64,000 bases of DNA from an uncultured Spirochaetota bacterium (GTDB lineage Bacteria; Spirochaetota; Spirochaetia; Treponematales; Treponemataceae). The translations under genes and the position numbers were made by a program. Positions 41,820 through 51,218 of the stretch are shown here, piece by piece. The notes beneath the pieces are model-generated. The model saw only the letters and a program-made list of their open reading frames with translations, had not been told where the DNA came from and made no database searches. How positions within the stretch are numbered: the first letter of the stretch is position 1; each line of letters opens with the position of its first letter. The stretch is from positions 654,654 to 718,653 of the forward strand of contig CALXMF010000001.1 in assembly GCA_944389415.1 (NCBI GenBank), read 5' to 3'.

Positions 41820-42370
41820 TGAGTAATTATGTACCTCGGCTTAAGAAAGTCTATAAGGAGACGATTGCACCTGCTCTGTTTAAGGAGCTTGGATACAAAT
41901 CTGTCATGCAGATTCCCGAACTGAAGAAGATCGTGGTAAGTATGGGTGTTGGTGAAGCGCTCGGAAACAGGAAACTCCTTGATGCCGCAGTTACTGACCT
42001 TACACAGATAACCGGTCAGAAGGCTGTTAAAACAAAGGCTAAAAAGAGTATTGCTAATTTTAAGCTCCGTCAGGGCAATGAAATCGGCGCAATGGTAACA
42101 TTGCGTGGTGCCATGATGTATGAGTTCCTGGACCGGTTGATCAATGTTGCACTGCCCCGTGTTAAGGATTTCCGCGGTATTAAATCGAGCGGATTTGATG
42201 GTCACGGAAACTTTTCACTTGGTATTACTGAGCAGATTATTTTCCCTGAAATCGATTTTGATAAAATTGAAAAGATATCAGGTTTAAATATCAGTATCGT
42301 TACCAGTGCGAAAACTGATAATGATGCACGCGTTCTGCTTACCAAGTTTGGTATGCCCTTCAGGAAGTAA
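41819..42370 (+). CDS. rplE: 50S ribosomal protein L5
   Basis: 183 residues from [14 protein letters not shown], with [27 protein letters not shown] and the C-terminal FGMPF. The ATG at 41819 overlaps the rplX stop; a longer frame from 41801 is not needed. Binds 5S rRNA. Confidence 0.98.
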   Translation: MSNYVPRLKKVYKETIAPALFKELGYKSVMQIPELKKIVVSMGVGEALGNRKLLDAAVTDLTQITGQKAVKTKAKKSIANFKLRQGNEIGAMVTLRGAMMYEFLDRLINVALPRVKDFRGIKSSGFDGHGNFSLGITEQIIFPEIDFDKIEKISGLNISIVTSAKTDNDARVLLTKFGMPFRK

Positions 42371-42381
42371 GAGAGGATTAC

Positions 42382-42567
42382 ATGGCTAAGAAATCAATGA
42401 TAATTAAGGCTGCCCGTACTCCCAAATACAGCACCCGTCGTGTTAATAGGTGCCAGATATGTGGTCGCCCCCGTGGATATTTACGGAAATTTAAGATCTG
42501 CCGTGTCTGTTTCCGGAAGTTAGCAAGTGAAGGCCTGTTGCCGGGCGTCACAAAATCAAGCTGGTAG
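42382..42567 (+). CDS. rpsN: 30S ribosomal protein S14, zinc-binding (type Z)
   Basis: 61 residues, the short zinc form, with [20 protein letters not shown] holding the four Cys ligands. Ends in the usual KSSW. Confidence 0.98.
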   Translation: MAKKSMIIKAARTPKYSTRRVNRCQICGRPRGYLRKFKICRVCFRKLASEGLLPGVTKSSW

Positions 42568-42579
42568 TAGGAGTAAAGA

Positions 42580-42978
42580 ATGAGCGTTTCAGACCCCATT
42601 GCAGATATGCTGACAAAGGTTAGAAATGCGGCTGTTGCCCGCCATGAAAAAGTTGATGTGCCTGCTTCAAAGATTAAGCTTGAAATTGTCAAAATTTTGA
42701 AGACAGAAGGCTATATCAAGAATTTTAAGAAAATTTCTCAGGATGGAAAAAACAGCATCCGCATTTTCCTGAAATATGATGATACTAATGCGCCTGTGAT
42801 ACATGATATTCAGAAAGTCTCAACACCTGGCCGCCGCGTATATTCAGGATATAAGGATCTGCCCCGTGTTTATAATGGATACGGTACAGTAATTGTTTCT
42901 ACTTCTCAGGGCGTTACTACTGGAAAAAAAGCTGTTGAGAAGATGGTTGGCGGCGAGTTAATCTGTACCGTCTGGTAG
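42580..42978 (+). CDS. rpsH: 30S ribosomal protein S8
   Basis: 132 residues. [14 protein letters not shown] starts the protein, and the C-terminal [26 protein letters not shown] is diagnostic. S8 is the usual spc-operon autoregulator. Confidence 0.98.
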   Translation: MSVSDPIADMLTKVRNAAVARHEKVDVPASKIKLEIVKILKTEGYIKNFKKISQDGKNSIRIFLKYDDTNAPVIHDIQKVSTPGRRVYSGYKDLPRVYNGYGTVIVSTSQGVTTGKKAVEKMVGGELICTVW

Positions 42979-42988
42979 GAGGAATTGT

Positions 42989-43528
42989 ATGTCTAGAATT
43001 GGAAAGATTCCCGTAACAATTCCTGCGGGAGTAAAGGTCAATATTGCTGCCGGTATGATCGAGGTTGAAGGACCAAAAGGAAAGCTGAATCAGCATTTTA
43101 CTCCGAATGTTTCGATCGAAATAAAGGATAATGAAGCTTTTGTTTCGCCTGTAGACAGTTCTGCTTCTGCAAACGCAGCTCAGGGGCTTTATCGTAACCT
43201 TTTGCGGAATATGGTTATCGGCGTAACAGATGGTTTTTCAAAGAGCCTTATTATTAACGGTGTCGGTTACCGTGCTGAGGTTCAGGGAAAAATGCTGGTT
43301 ATGAATCTGGGATACTCAACAGATTTTGCTGCCGTTATTCCTGATGGTCTGACTGTTGTTGCTGATAATCAGGGAAAAATAACTGTTTCAGGAATTGACA
43401 AACAGCAGGTTGGTGAATTCTGTGCTCAAATTCGAAAGCTTCGCAAACCCGAGCCTTATAAAGGAAAGGGAATTCGATATGAAACGGAAGTAATCAGAAG
43501 AAAGGTCGGTAAGTCCGGCGTTAAATAA
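42989..43528 (+). CDS. rplF: 50S ribosomal protein L6
   Basis: 179 residues, [16 protein letters not shown] at the start and the C-terminal motif [33 protein letters not shown] ribosome site. Confidence 0.99.
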   Translation: MSRIGKIPVTIPAGVKVNIAAGMIEVEGPKGKLNQHFTPNVSIEIKDNEAFVSPVDSSASANAAQGLYRNLLRNMVIGVTDGFSKSLIINGVGYRAEVQGKMLVMNLGYSTDFAAVIPDGLTVVADNQGKITVSGIDKQQVGEFCAQIRKLRKPEPYKGKGIRYETEVIRRKVGKSGVK

Positions 43529-43540
43529 GGGTGAAACAAT

Positions 43541-43903
43541 ATGTTTAAGAAGCTTGATGATAAAAATAGAAAGCGCCTTAAGAGAAAGGTTCATATTCGC
43601 AAACGTGTATATGGTACTTCCGAGCGTCCGCGCATGACAGTTTTCCGCAGTAACTGCAATCTGTACATGCAGGTTATTGATGATACTGTCGGCAAGACAT
43701 TGGCTTCTATTTCTACTTTAGAAAAGGAGTTTTCTTCATTAAAGCCGAATATTGAAGGTGCTGCAAAGCTTGGCGAGGCTATGGGTTCCCGTCTTAAAGA
43801 GAAAAACATTACTTCTGTAGTGTTTGACCGCAACGGTTATCTGTATCATGGTGTTGTAAAGGCTCTTGCAGACGGCGCCCGTAAGGCCGGAATTGAATTC
43901 TAG
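43541..43903 (+). CDS. rplR: 50S ribosomal protein L18
   Basis: 120 residues. [19 protein letters not shown] and [28 protein letters not shown] are typical. Binds 5S rRNA with L5. Confidence 0.98.
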   Translation: MFKKLDDKNRKRLKRKVHIRKRVYGTSERPRMTVFRSNCNLYMQVIDDTVGKTLASISTLEKEFSSLKPNIEGAAKLGEAMGSRLKEKNITSVVFDRNGYLYHGVVKALADGARKAGIEF

Positions 43904-43911
43904 GAGAAACT

Positions 43912-44421
43912 ATGGATCACCAGAAAAATTTTGACAGAGAGCCAAAAGAGTTTGTGGAAAAACTGGTTAAACTGAACCGTACTGCCAAGGTCGTGAAAGG
44001 AGGCCGTCGCTTTTCATTTTCTGCACTGACTGTAGTTGGAGATCAGAAAGGCCGTGTTGGTTTTGGCTTTGGTAAAGCGAATGATGTTACTGAGGCAATC
44101 AGAAAAAGTATTGATCGGGCAAAACGGAACTTAGTTACAGTTCCATTGAAGAATGGTACGATTCCTCATGAAATTCAGGGGAAATTTAAGAGTTCTTCAG
44201 TGCTGCTGAAACCCGCTTGTTCTGGTACTGGTATTATTGCCGGCGGTGCAGTTCGTGCTGTACTTGAAGCAGCCGGTGCTACGGATGTGCTTTCGAAATC
44301 TCTCGGTTCAAATGCAGCAGTGAATGTTGTTCGCGCGACATTTGATGCCGTTGAAGGGTTGATGGATGCTAAAGTTCTTGCTAAAAACCGTGGCAAGACA
44401 TTGAAAGAACTGTGGGGGTAA
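43912..44421 (+). CDS. rpsE: 30S ribosomal protein S5
   Basis: 169 residues with the fidelity-related [18 protein letters not shown] and [14 protein letters not shown] segments, and [24 protein letters not shown]. Confidence 0.99.
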   Translation: MDHQKNFDREPKEFVEKLVKLNRTAKVVKGGRRFSFSALTVVGDQKGRVGFGFGKANDVTEAIRKSIDRAKRNLVTVPLKNGTIPHEIQGKFKSSSVLLKPACSGTGIIAGGAVRAVLEAAGATDVLSKSLGSNAAVNVVRATFDAVEGLMDAKVLAKNRGKTLKELWG

Positions 44422-44424
44422 GTG

Positions 44425-44610
44425 ATGGCAAAAAAAGTGAAGATTACCCTGCTAAAGAGTACTATCGGTCAGAAGCCTGATAAGCGTGCTACTGTCCGCT
44501 CTCTTGGATTAAAGAAAATTAATTCAACTGTGGAACATGAAGAATCACCGGCGATTCGTGGAATGATTGCTTCTGTTTCTCACCTCGTAAAAGTAGAGGA
44601 GCTGAACTGA
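44425..44610 (+). CDS. rpmD: 50S ribosomal protein L30
   Basis: 61 residues: [32 protein letters not shown]. The ATG at 44425 is used; the in-frame GTG just before it lies close to the GGGGGT site. Its stop overlaps the rplO start. Confidence 0.96.
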   Translation: MAKKVKITLLKSTIGQKPDKRATVRSLGLKKINSTVEHEESPAIRGMIASVSHLVKVEELN

Positions 44611-45062
44611 TGTCTGAATTGAAACTTAATGCGCCAGCCGGTGCAAACAAGAAAAAGCGTATTGTTGGCCGTGGTTCATCATCCGGTCGTGGTACAACTG
44701 CTGGCCGGGGCAATAAAGGACAGCAGTCCCGTTCTGGTGGAAAAGTGTATATCGGTTTTGAAGGCGGTCAAATGCCGCTTTTCCGCCGTATAGCACATCG
44801 CGGGTTCTCAAATTATCCCTTTAAAAAGGAATATGAAGAGATTAATCTGCGGGATCTTGAGATCAAATATGCTGACGGTGAAACTGTTAATGCAGAAACT
44901 CTTTCTAGCAAAGGGCTGCTAAAAAAAATCGATATGCCGGTGAAGATTCTTGGTAATGGTGAGATAACAAAAAAACTTTCTGTTGTCGTTGATAAGATTT
45001 CTGCATCTGCCAAAGAAAAAATTGAGAAAGCCGGCGGAACAGTAACTGTATCGAACGAATAA
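44610..45062 (+). CDS. rplO: 50S ribosomal protein L15
   Basis: 150 residues with the N-terminal basic loop RIVGRGSSSGRGTTAGRGNKGQQSRSG and FEGGQMPLFRRIAHRGFSN. Translationally coupled to rpmD. Confidence 0.98.
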   Translation: MSELKLNAPAGANKKKRIVGRGSSSGRGTTAGRGNKGQQSRSGGKVYIGFEGGQMPLFRRIAHRGFSNYPFKKEYEEINLRDLEIKYADGETVNAETLSSKGLLKKIDMPVKILGNGEITKKLSVVVDKISASAKEKIEKAGGTVTVSNE

Positions 45063-45075
45063 CGGACATATTAAG

Positions 45076-46398
45076 ATGGCTAGTAATCCTATTGTTAATA
45101 TGTTTAAGGTTAAGGAACTGCGCGAGCGGGTGTTTTTTACTCTTATTGTGTTGGCTGTTTTCCGGCTTGGCAGTGTCTTAACTATTCCAGGAATTAATCC
45201 GCAGGCGCTGACTGCATATTTTGATACAGTTACCCGAGGAAATGCGTTCGTTGATTATATGGATTTTTTTGCTGGCGGCGCATTTTCGAATTTCTCTGTA
45301 TTTATGTTAGGTGTTATGCCTTACATTTCAACGCAGATTATCATGCAGCTTGCACTGATTATTTTTCCATCGCTTAAGCGTATCGCTCAGGAAGATGGAG
45401 GTCAGCGTAGGGTCCAGATGTGGACACGGGTTGGAACCGTTTTTGTATGTTTGATTCAATCCCTCGCGGTAACTGTTTATGCAGGAAGTATCCCCGGCGC
45501 AATTGTAATCGATAGTCAGGTATTGTTTAAAATTATTGCGATGATTACCGTTACTACGGGAACGATGGTAACAATTTGGCTTGGTGAGCAGATTACGGAA
45601 CGCGGAATTGGGAATGGTATTTCAATGCTGATATTCGCCGGTATTGTTGCACGCCTTCCTTCTGCACTGTACGAATTAGGTAGTATGGTGAGTTCCGGAG
45701 AAATAAACCCGGTATTTGTTATCGTTGTCCTGATAATGTTCATTGCTATTATTGCGCTTGTTGTCTATGAACAGCAGGGACAGCGAAAAATTCCTGTGCA
45801 TTATGCAAAGCGTGTTGTGGGACGCAGAATATATGGTGGTCAACCAAATCAGTATATTCCTTTTAAAATAAATCCATCAGGAGTTATACCGGTTATTTTT
45901 GCTTCATCATTCTTGACTTTCCCGCTTCAGATTGCGTCAAGTCTGGGGCCCAATGTTCGCTGGCTGAATGGATTAGCAACATTTTTACGCCCCACTGGAA
46001 TATGGTATAATATTTTGTTGGTTCTTCTGATTGTTTTCTTTGCCTACTTCTATACACAGGTAACATTAAATCCTACAGAAATTGCGAAGAATATTCGTGA
46101 AAACGGAGGATCTATTCCTGGTATCAGAACGGATAAAACAGAAGAATATATGCAGAAGGTACTGAACCGATTGGTTTTACCGGGATCTTTGTATCTTGCT
46201 GTTATTGCAGTATTACCTACTATTATACAGCATTTATTTGGTTTCCCCCCTTCTATTTCAATGATTATGGGCGGAACTTCGTTGCTGATTCTGGTTGGTG
46301 TTGATCTGGATACGATGAGCCAGGTAGAAGCATTGCTTAAGATGCATCATCATGATGGTTTGGTCCGTAAAGGAAAGCTTCGCTCGCGGAATCTGTAA
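45076..46398 (+). CDS. secY: Preprotein translocase subunit SecY
   Basis: 440 residues and ten membrane segments forming the protein-conducting channel. Typical sequences are FFAGGAFSNFSVFMLGVMPYIS, the cytosolic loop RKIPVHYAKRVVGRR that contacts the ribosome and SecA, and PTEIAKNIRENGGSIPGIR. It is the last gene of the spc block; adk and map, often found next, are absent here. Confidence 0.99.
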   Translation: MASNPIVNMFKVKELRERVFFTLIVLAVFRLGSVLTIPGINPQALTAYFDTVTRGNAFVDYMDFFAGGAFSNFSVFMLGVMPYISTQIIMQLALIIFPSLKRIAQEDGGQRRVQMWTRVGTVFVCLIQSLAVTVYAGSIPGAIVIDSQVLFKIIAMITVTTGTMVTIWLGEQITERGIGNGISMLIFAGIVARLPSALYELGSMVSSGEINPVFVIVVLIMFIAIIALVVYEQQGQRKIPVHYAKRVVGRRIYGGQPNQYIPFKINPSGVIPVIFASSFLTFPLQIASSLGPNVRWLNGLATFLRPTGIWYNILLVLLIVFFAYFYTQVTLNPTEIAKNIRENGGSIPGIRTDKTEEYMQKVLNRLVLPGSLYLAVIAVLPTIIQHLFGFPPSISMIMGGTSLLILVGVDLDTMSQVEALLKMHHHDGLVRKGKLRSRNL

Positions 46399-46435
46399 TT
46401 CTGCGGGGGACTAGAATAATAACAGGGAATTGTGC

Positions 46436-46441
46436 TATACT
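46436..46441 (+). promoter_or_regulatory. Extended -10 promoter before rpmJ
   Basis: TGC-TATACT (TG at 46433 region, -10 at 46436-46441) forms an extended -10 without a good -35. The predicted start at about 46448 coincides with the first base of the paired leader segment described next. Confidence 0.5.
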
Positions 46442-46447
46442 CCTGAA

Positions 46448-46498
46448 ACCGAATTGTAATCATTGCGATTTGCTAGGATTCGGTCGAGATAGCGCAAT
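46448..46498 (+). promoter_or_regulatory. Candidate pseudoknot leader of the alpha operon
   Basis: Two perfect stems interleave. ACCGAAT (46448-46454) pairs with ATTCGGT (46478-46484); ATTGCG (46462-46467) pairs with CGCAAT (46493-46498). The order a-b-a'-b' is that of an H-type pseudoknot. It ends 7 bases before the GGGGG ribosome site of rpmJ. In E. coli a pseudoknot leader of the alpha operon is the S4 repressor target, so an S4-controlled switch is a reasonable inference. Confidence 0.5.
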
Positions 46499-46516
46499 TT
46501 TCCCAGGGGGAATTTT

Positions 46517-46630
46517 ATGAAGGTACGAACAAGCGTAAAACCTATTTGCGATAAATGCAAAGTTATTAAACGCTTTGGCATTGTTCGCATTATTTGCACT
46601 AACCCCAAGCATAAGCAGAGACAGGGTTAA
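46517..46630 (+). CDS. rpmJ: 50S ribosomal protein L36
   Basis: 37 residues: [19 protein letters not shown] followed by the zinc site (Cys-x2-Cys, a later Cys and a His in [10 protein letters not shown]). A GGGGG ribosome site precedes the ATG. Full length for this smallest ribosomal protein, directly between secY and rpsM. Confidence 0.97.
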   Translation: MKVRTSVKPICDKCKVIKRFGIVRIICTNPKHKQRQG

Positions 46631-46640
46631 GGAGTAAAGG

Positions 46641-47006
46641 ATGGCTCGAATTGCGGGAGTTGATCTCCCAAATAAGCATGTTAACATTGCTTTAACGTAT
46701 ATTTATGGTATTGGACGTTCTTCTGCAAATGCCATTTGTGAAAAAACGAAGGTAAATCCAGATGCCATGATTAACGATTTGTCTCAGGATGATCTTGCAA
46801 AGCTGCGTTCTCTGATTGATGCAGAATATAAAGTTGAGGGTCGTCTTCGTACTGAGATCGGTTTGAATATCAAGCGGCTTATGGATATCGGTTGCTATCG
46901 TGGTCTCCGTCATCGTAAAGGATTGCCTGTTCGCGGACAACGAACACGCACTAATTCACGTACTCGCAAAGGTAAGAAAAAGACTGTTGCGGGTAAGAAG
47001 AAGTAA
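46641..47006 (+). CDS. rpsM: 30S ribosomal protein S13
   Basis: 121 residues with [24 protein letters not shown] and the basic tail [25 protein letters not shown] that reaches the P-site tRNA. Confidence 0.99.
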   Translation: MARIAGVDLPNKHVNIALTYIYGIGRSSANAICEKTKVNPDAMINDLSQDDLAKLRSLIDAEYKVEGRLRTEIGLNIKRLMDIGCYRGLRHRKGLPVRGQRTRTNSRTRKGKKKTVAGKKK

Positions 47007-47025
47007 TCAACTGGAGGTAATGTAA

Positions 47026-47406
47026 GTGGCAACTGCTAAAAAACGCAAGGAAAAAAAGAGCGTATATGAAGGCAATGTCTACATTCAGGCAACTTTCAAT
47101 AATACTATAGTCACAATTACAGATTTGAAAGGAAACGCGCTGTCATGGGCATCATCCGGTGGTTTAGGATTCCGGGGAGCAAAAAAATCAACTCCTTTTG
47201 CTGCGCAGTCTGTTGCTGAAACAGCGGTGCAGAAGGCAACTTCCTATGGTCTGCGTGAAGTGCATGTATTTGTAAAAGGTCCTGGGGTTGGACGAGAATC
47301 TGCTGTACGTTCTCTTGGTGCGATGGGGTTGAAAGTTAAGTCTATTAGTGATATTACGCCTATTCCTCACAATGGATGTCGCCCAAGAAAAACACGCAGT
47401 ATGTAA
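47026..47406 (+). CDS. rpsK: 30S ribosomal protein S11
   Basis: 126 residues, GTG start after [17 protein letters not shown] and [15 protein letters not shown] are diagnostic. Confidence 0.99.
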   Translation: MATAKKRKEKKSVYEGNVYIQATFNNTIVTITDLKGNALSWASSGGLGFRGAKKSTPFAAQSVAETAVQKATSYGLREVHVFVKGPGVGRESAVRSLGAMGLKVKSISDITPIPHNGCRPRKTRSM

Positions 47407-47422
47407 TAAGGAGTAATCTGGA

Positions 47423-48058
47423 ATGGCTAGATATGCAGGTCCCGTATGCAGACTTTGCCGTACGGAACAGAAAAAATTATTTTTGAAGGGTGACCGCTGC
47501 AAAAGTGATAAATGTCCTATCAATAAAAAACGCGGCGCACCTGGGAAGGATCCTAAAGCACGTGTTGGAAAGCGTACTGAATACGGTATCCAACTGAGAG
47601 AAAAGCAAAAGATTAAGCGTATGTATAATATGCTTGAGAAGCAGTTTCACCTCTTTTTTGAACGTGCGCAGCACATGAGCGGTATTACCGGTGATAATTT
47701 GATCGCGCTGTTGGAAAGCCGCCTTGATAATGTTGTCTATAGAATGAGGTTTGCTACAAGCCGTGCACAAGCTCGTCAGATCGTTTCTCATGGCCACATT
47801 CTGGTTAATGGAAAGCGAGTGGATATTCCAAGTTATTCTGTCCGTCCGGGCGATGTTATTGAAGTAAAAGAGAGCAGCAAGAAAATGGTTTGTATTCTGG
47901 ATGCGCTTAATGAAGTATCAAAATCCGGTATTATGCCTTGGCTGACGGTTGATGTTGATGCGCAGAAAGGTACATTTACTGCATATCCTCGTCGTGAGGA
48001 AGTTACAGATCTTGCCGATGTCAAAGAACAGCTCGTTGTTGAGCATTATTCTAAATAA
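47423..48058 (+). CDS. rpsD: 30S ribosomal protein S4 (zinc-type)
   Basis: 211 residues. The N-terminus holds four Cys (CRLC ... CKSDKC) of the zinc form, followed by the S4 domain (LDNVVYRMRFATSRAQARQIVSHGHILVNGKRVDIPSY). Candidate autoregulator of the alpha operon through the leader at 46448-46498. Confidence 0.99.
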   Translation: MARYAGPVCRLCRTEQKKLFLKGDRCKSDKCPINKKRGAPGKDPKARVGKRTEYGIQLREKQKIKRMYNMLEKQFHLFFERAQHMSGITGDNLIALLESRLDNVVYRMRFATSRAQARQIVSHGHILVNGKRVDIPSYSVRPGDVIEVKESSKKMVCILDALNEVSKSGIMPWLTVDVDAQKGTFTAYPRREEVTDLADVKEQLVVEHYSK

Positions 48059-48067
48059 GGAGTCTTG

Positions 48068-49120
48068 ATGGCCCGCCAGAATTTGCTAAAAGGTTTTAAG
48101 AAGCCTAAGGGGATAACGTTTGAAAAACTTGAAAATAACCCCGATTACGGCAAGTTTACTGCTCATCCGTTTGAACCCGGTTTCGGTACGACTGTAGGCA
48201 ATACACTGCGCAGAGTATTGCTGTCATCTATTCAGGGCTATGCGATAACATCTGTGCGCATTACTTCATATGATGCGGATGGGGTACCGAAAACGATAAC
48301 CAGTGAATTTGATAAAATTCCTGGTGTTGCGGAAGATACGCTGGAAATTATTAACAGTCTGAAGCAGATTCGGTTGAGATTGCCAGAGGACATTGAACAG
48401 GATACATTATTATTTGAATTTAAAGGTCCCGGTGTTGTAACAAGCGATATGTTTAATAAAGAAGGCCATCTTGAAGTGATGACAGGCGGTATGACTGTAT
48501 TCACTATGATGGACGGCGCTCATTTGGATTTTGAAATTGAAGTAGATCTCGGGCGCGGATATGTTCCATCAGAAACAAGTAAAGACCTTATTGACATTGC
48601 TGGAACTATAGCAATTGATGCAATTTTTACACCGATTCCAAAAGTCAGGTATTCTATAGAACCTTGTCGTGTTGGACAAAGAAGTGATTACGATAAACTG
48701 GTTTTGGAAATTTGGACCGACGGAACGATTTCTCCTGAAGATGCCCTTGCGGAAGCTGCTAAGATTGCAAAGGATCATTTTGCAATCTTTGTTAACTTTA
48801 ACGATACAGATCTCAGTAGAAATGATGATATTGACGAAGGTGATGAGAGAATCCGTCAAATACTCAATACTCCTGTTGAGGAGCTTGAACTTTCTGTCAG
48901 ATCATCTAACTGTCTTAAGAATGCAAACATCCGTACGATCGGAGAACTTACACGCAAGACAGAAGATGATATTACCAAGACTAGAAATTTTGGTAAAAAA
49001 AGTTTGACAGAGATAAAAGAAAAACTCAGTGAATGGCATCTGAGTTTGGGTATGACTGATTACAGTCATCTGCGCAATGCCAATTTAACAAACCAGAAGG
49101 AAGAATCTGATGAATCATAA
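48068..49120 (+). CDS. rpoA: RNA polymerase subunit alpha
   Basis: 350 residues. The N-terminal assembly domain has [26 protein letters not shown] flexible linker follows, then the C-terminal domain that contacts UP elements and activators ([22 protein letters not shown] ... [14 protein letters not shown]). The ATG at 48068 follows AAGGAG; a TTG one codon earlier is less likely. It overlaps rplQ by 11 bases. Confidence 0.99.
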   Translation: MARQNLLKGFKKPKGITFEKLENNPDYGKFTAHPFEPGFGTTVGNTLRRVLLSSIQGYAITSVRITSYDADGVPKTITSEFDKIPGVAEDTLEIINSLKQIRLRLPEDIEQDTLLFEFKGPGVVTSDMFNKEGHLEVMTGGMTVFTMMDGAHLDFEIEVDLGRGYVPSETSKDLIDIAGTIAIDAIFTPIPKVRYSIEPCRVGQRSDYDKLVLEIWTDGTISPEDALAEAAKIAKDHFAIFVNFNDTDLSRNDDIDEGDERIRQILNTPVEELELSVRSSNCLKNANIRTIGELTRKTEDDITKTRNFGKKSLTEIKEKLSEWHLSLGMTDYSHLRNANLTNQKEESDES

Positions 49121-49523
49121 GAGTGGATTTAATCCGTTGTCACGAACTTCGGCACATCGCCGTGCTATGTCTCGGAATATGGTTACATCGTTGTTCCGTT
49201 ATGAACGGATAACAACGACAAAGGCAAAGGCCCTTGAAGTAAGAAAGGCTGCGGAAAAGTTGATTACCCGCAGTAAAATTGATTCTGTCCATAACCGTCG
49301 GCAGGTGGCGCGGTATATCCAGGATGAAATAATCCTTGCAAAACTATTTACGAATATTGCCCCGCGTATGAAAGAACGTCAGGGTGGATATACACGAATC
49401 GTAAAATTGGGATTTCGTAAGGGTGATGCTGCTGATATGGTTATTCTTGAGCTTGTTGACTATGAACTTGATACAAGTGAAAAGCCGGTAAAAGAAAAGA
49501 AAACAGCTAAGGCTGCTGAATAA
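49110..49523 (+). CDS. rplQ: 50S ribosomal protein L17
   Basis: 137 residues with the family start [27 protein letters not shown] and a C-terminal Lys/Ala-rich tail. Starts within the end of rpoA. Confidence 0.98.
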   Translation: MNHKSGFNPLSRTSAHRRAMSRNMVTSLFRYERITTTKAKALEVRKAAEKLITRSKIDSVHNRRQVARYIQDEIILAKLFTNIAPRMKERQGGYTRIVKLGFRKGDAADMVILELVDYELDTSEKPVKEKKTAKAAE

Positions 49524-49532
49524 GGAGTACAC

Positions 49533-49715
49533 ATGTCCAAATCTCATCGCGGAAAGGGAATTCATGAACTGGTAGCTCACGGACGTGGTGTTTGTGGCCG
49601 CTGTAAGAAAAATAACATCAAGATCCTCTATGAGCAGGAAATTAATGGCGAAAAAGCTAAGATTTGTAAATATTGTAAGGCTGCTATTAAAAATGGAAAG
49701 CCTGTGACGCTGTAG
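49533..49715 (+). CDS. Small zinc-ribbon-like protein of unknown function
   Basis: 60 residues, very basic, with two CxxC pairs (CGRC near residue 21, CKYC near residue 46), which could bind one zinc. It starts 9 bases after the rplQ stop with an AAGGAG site, and a strong terminator follows, so it is the last gene of the ribosomal operon. The N-terminus (SKSHRGKGIHELVAHGRG) is Gly/His/Arg-rich like ribosomal extensions. I do not recognise the family. A ribosome-associated role is an inference from position and composition. Confidence 0.8.
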   Translation: MSKSHRGKGIHELVAHGRGVCGRCKKNNIKILYEQEINGEKAKICKYCKAAIKNGKPVTL

Positions 49716-49734
49716 TAAGATTTCACTGCTTATA

Positions 49735-49786
49735 AGCCGTCTTAGAAAGAAAAGAGAGTTTCTTTCGTGCAAGACGGCTTTTTTTT
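49735..49786 (+). terminator. Strong Rho-independent terminator of the ribosomal operon
   Basis: AAGCCGTCTT (49735-49744) pairs perfectly with AAGACGGCTT (49771-49780). A second AAGAAA/TTTCTT stem sits within the loop, and a run of eight T follows. Confidence 0.93.
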
Positions 49787-49867
49787 GCTCTAAGGAAATG
49801 TTTCGTGTCTACTCTTCTGTTATGGATATACGGTGACACGAATAATTCTTATTTTGTTCAAATACTC

Positions 49868-49896
49868 TGGACATCTGTTTTTATATTTACTATAAT
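49868..49896 (+). promoter_or_regulatory. Sigma-70 promoter of the liv operon
   Basis: TGGACA at 49868-49873, 17-base spacer, TATAAT at 49891-49896. Leader of about 40 bases to the ATG at 49943. Confidence 0.75.
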
Positions 49897-49942
49897 TACT
49901 TAATCATTTGTTAATTTTTTTAACGATATGTGGAGGTTTGTT

Positions 49943-51091
49943 ATGAAGTCGACGGTTATGAAAGGAACGGCTTTGTTTGCTTTTGCCTTGACTGCGCTGT
50001 TGTTGATTGGTTGTGCTAAAAAAGAGAGTGACACAATTAAAATTGGTGGAGTATTTTCTTTATCAGGTCCTGTTGCTGTGTATGGGGTCGAATGCCGGCA
50101 GGGTATTGATCTTGCGATTGAAGAGATCAATGCTGCTGGTGGTATTAATGGTAAAATGATCGAAATGATCACAGAAGACGATGAAGGAAACCCGGAGAAA
50201 ACTGTTAACGCTTATAAAAAGCTGACAACGAAAGACAGGGTAAATGTCATCATTGGTTCTATGACTTCAGGATGCTGTAGTGCGATGGCTTCTCTGGCTC
50301 AAAATCAGAAAGTGGTTATGATTGCGCCTGCTGCAACTGCTCCTGAGATTACCCAGGTTGGTGACTATATTTTTAGAACTTGTTTTATTGATCCGTTTCA
50401 GGGAACAGTTGGTGGCCGTTTTGTGATTGAAAATCTTGGCTTAAAAAAAGCTGCTGTTTTATATGATATTGGAAATGATTACTCTGTGGGTTTGTATGAG
50501 AATTTTAAGAAGGCTGTTGAAGCAGGCGGAGGTACAATTGTCAGCGCAGAATCATATGCCACTGGAGATAAAGATTTTAATGCGCAGCTGACAAAGATCA
50601 AGAATGCTCAGCCTGAAGTGGTATATCTGCCGGATTATTATGCAACAGTCGCACTGATCGCAAAACAGCTAAGAGCGCAAGGTATTAATACGCCAATTGT
50701 TGGTGCTGACGGTTGGGATGGTGTGGTTACCAATGCTGGCGATGAAGTGTTAAATGGTTTTTATTCAAATCACTATGCGGCGGATTCAACAGATCCTAAA
50801 GTTGTGAATTTTGTAAAGGCTTATAAAGCAAAATATAATTCTGCTCCTGTATCTTTTGCTGCTCTTGGGTATGATAGTATGTATCTATTAAAAGATGCGC
50901 TGCTGACAGCTGATCCGTCAGATTCTGCATCTGTGCGGGATGCTCTTGCAAATGTTTCTGGCAGTTATGTCACAGGGCAGTTGCATTTTGATGACACTCG
51001 AAATCCGGTAAAGTCTGCTGTAATGGTAGAGATTGTTAAAGGTGCTGATGGTGTTCTTGCACCGGTATACAAGACAACGATTAACCCTTAA
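49943..51091 (+). CDS. livJ: Branched-chain amino acid-binding lipoprotein (LivJ/LivK type)
   Basis: 382 residues. A lipoprotein signal peptide ends at LLLIGC. The body is a type I periplasmic binding protein: IKIGGVFSLSGPVAVYGVECRQGIDLAIEEINAAGGINGK, then a central EVVYLPDYYATVALIAKQLRAQGI. It should bind Leu/Ile/Val or related amino acids. The ATG at 49943 has GGAGG at the right distance; the in-frame ATG at 49928 lies upstream of it. It is separated from the permease genes by a terminator-like hairpin, which fits higher expression of the binding protein. Confidence 0.95.
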   Translation: MKSTVMKGTALFAFALTALLLIGCAKKESDTIKIGGVFSLSGPVAVYGVECRQGIDLAIEEINAAGGINGKMIEMITEDDEGNPEKTVNAYKKLTTKDRVNVIIGSMTSGCCSAMASLAQNQKVVMIAPAATAPEITQVGDYIFRTCFIDPFQGTVGGRFVIENLGLKKAAVLYDIGNDYSVGLYENFKKAVEAGGGTIVSAESYATGDKDFNAQLTKIKNAQPEVVYLPDYYATVALIAKQLRAQGINTPIVGADGWDGVVTNAGDEVLNGFYSNHYAADSTDPKVVNFVKAYKAKYNSAPVSFAALGYDSMYLLKDALLTADPSDSASVRDALANVSGSYVTGQLHFDDTRNPVKSAVMVEIVKGADGVLAPVYKTTINP

Positions 51092-51111
51092 ATTCACACC
51101 TAAGTTATATG

Positions 51112-51140
51112 ACAGCCGGTCCAAGACCGGCTGTTTTTTT
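51112..51140 (+). terminator. Hairpin with T tract between livJ and livH (attenuating terminator)
   Basis: ACAGCCGGTC (51112-51121), CAA loop, GACCGGCTGT (51125-51134), then seven T. It is a full intrinsic terminator by shape inside an apparent operon, so probably partial read-through sets binding protein above permease. Confidence 0.85.
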
Positions 51141-51218
51141 ATTAAATAATTTACCAGGGCTTTACCTTGTGAATTAAATTATTGTAAAATGTCTTTAATA
51201 TTTATTACCGGAGGAACT

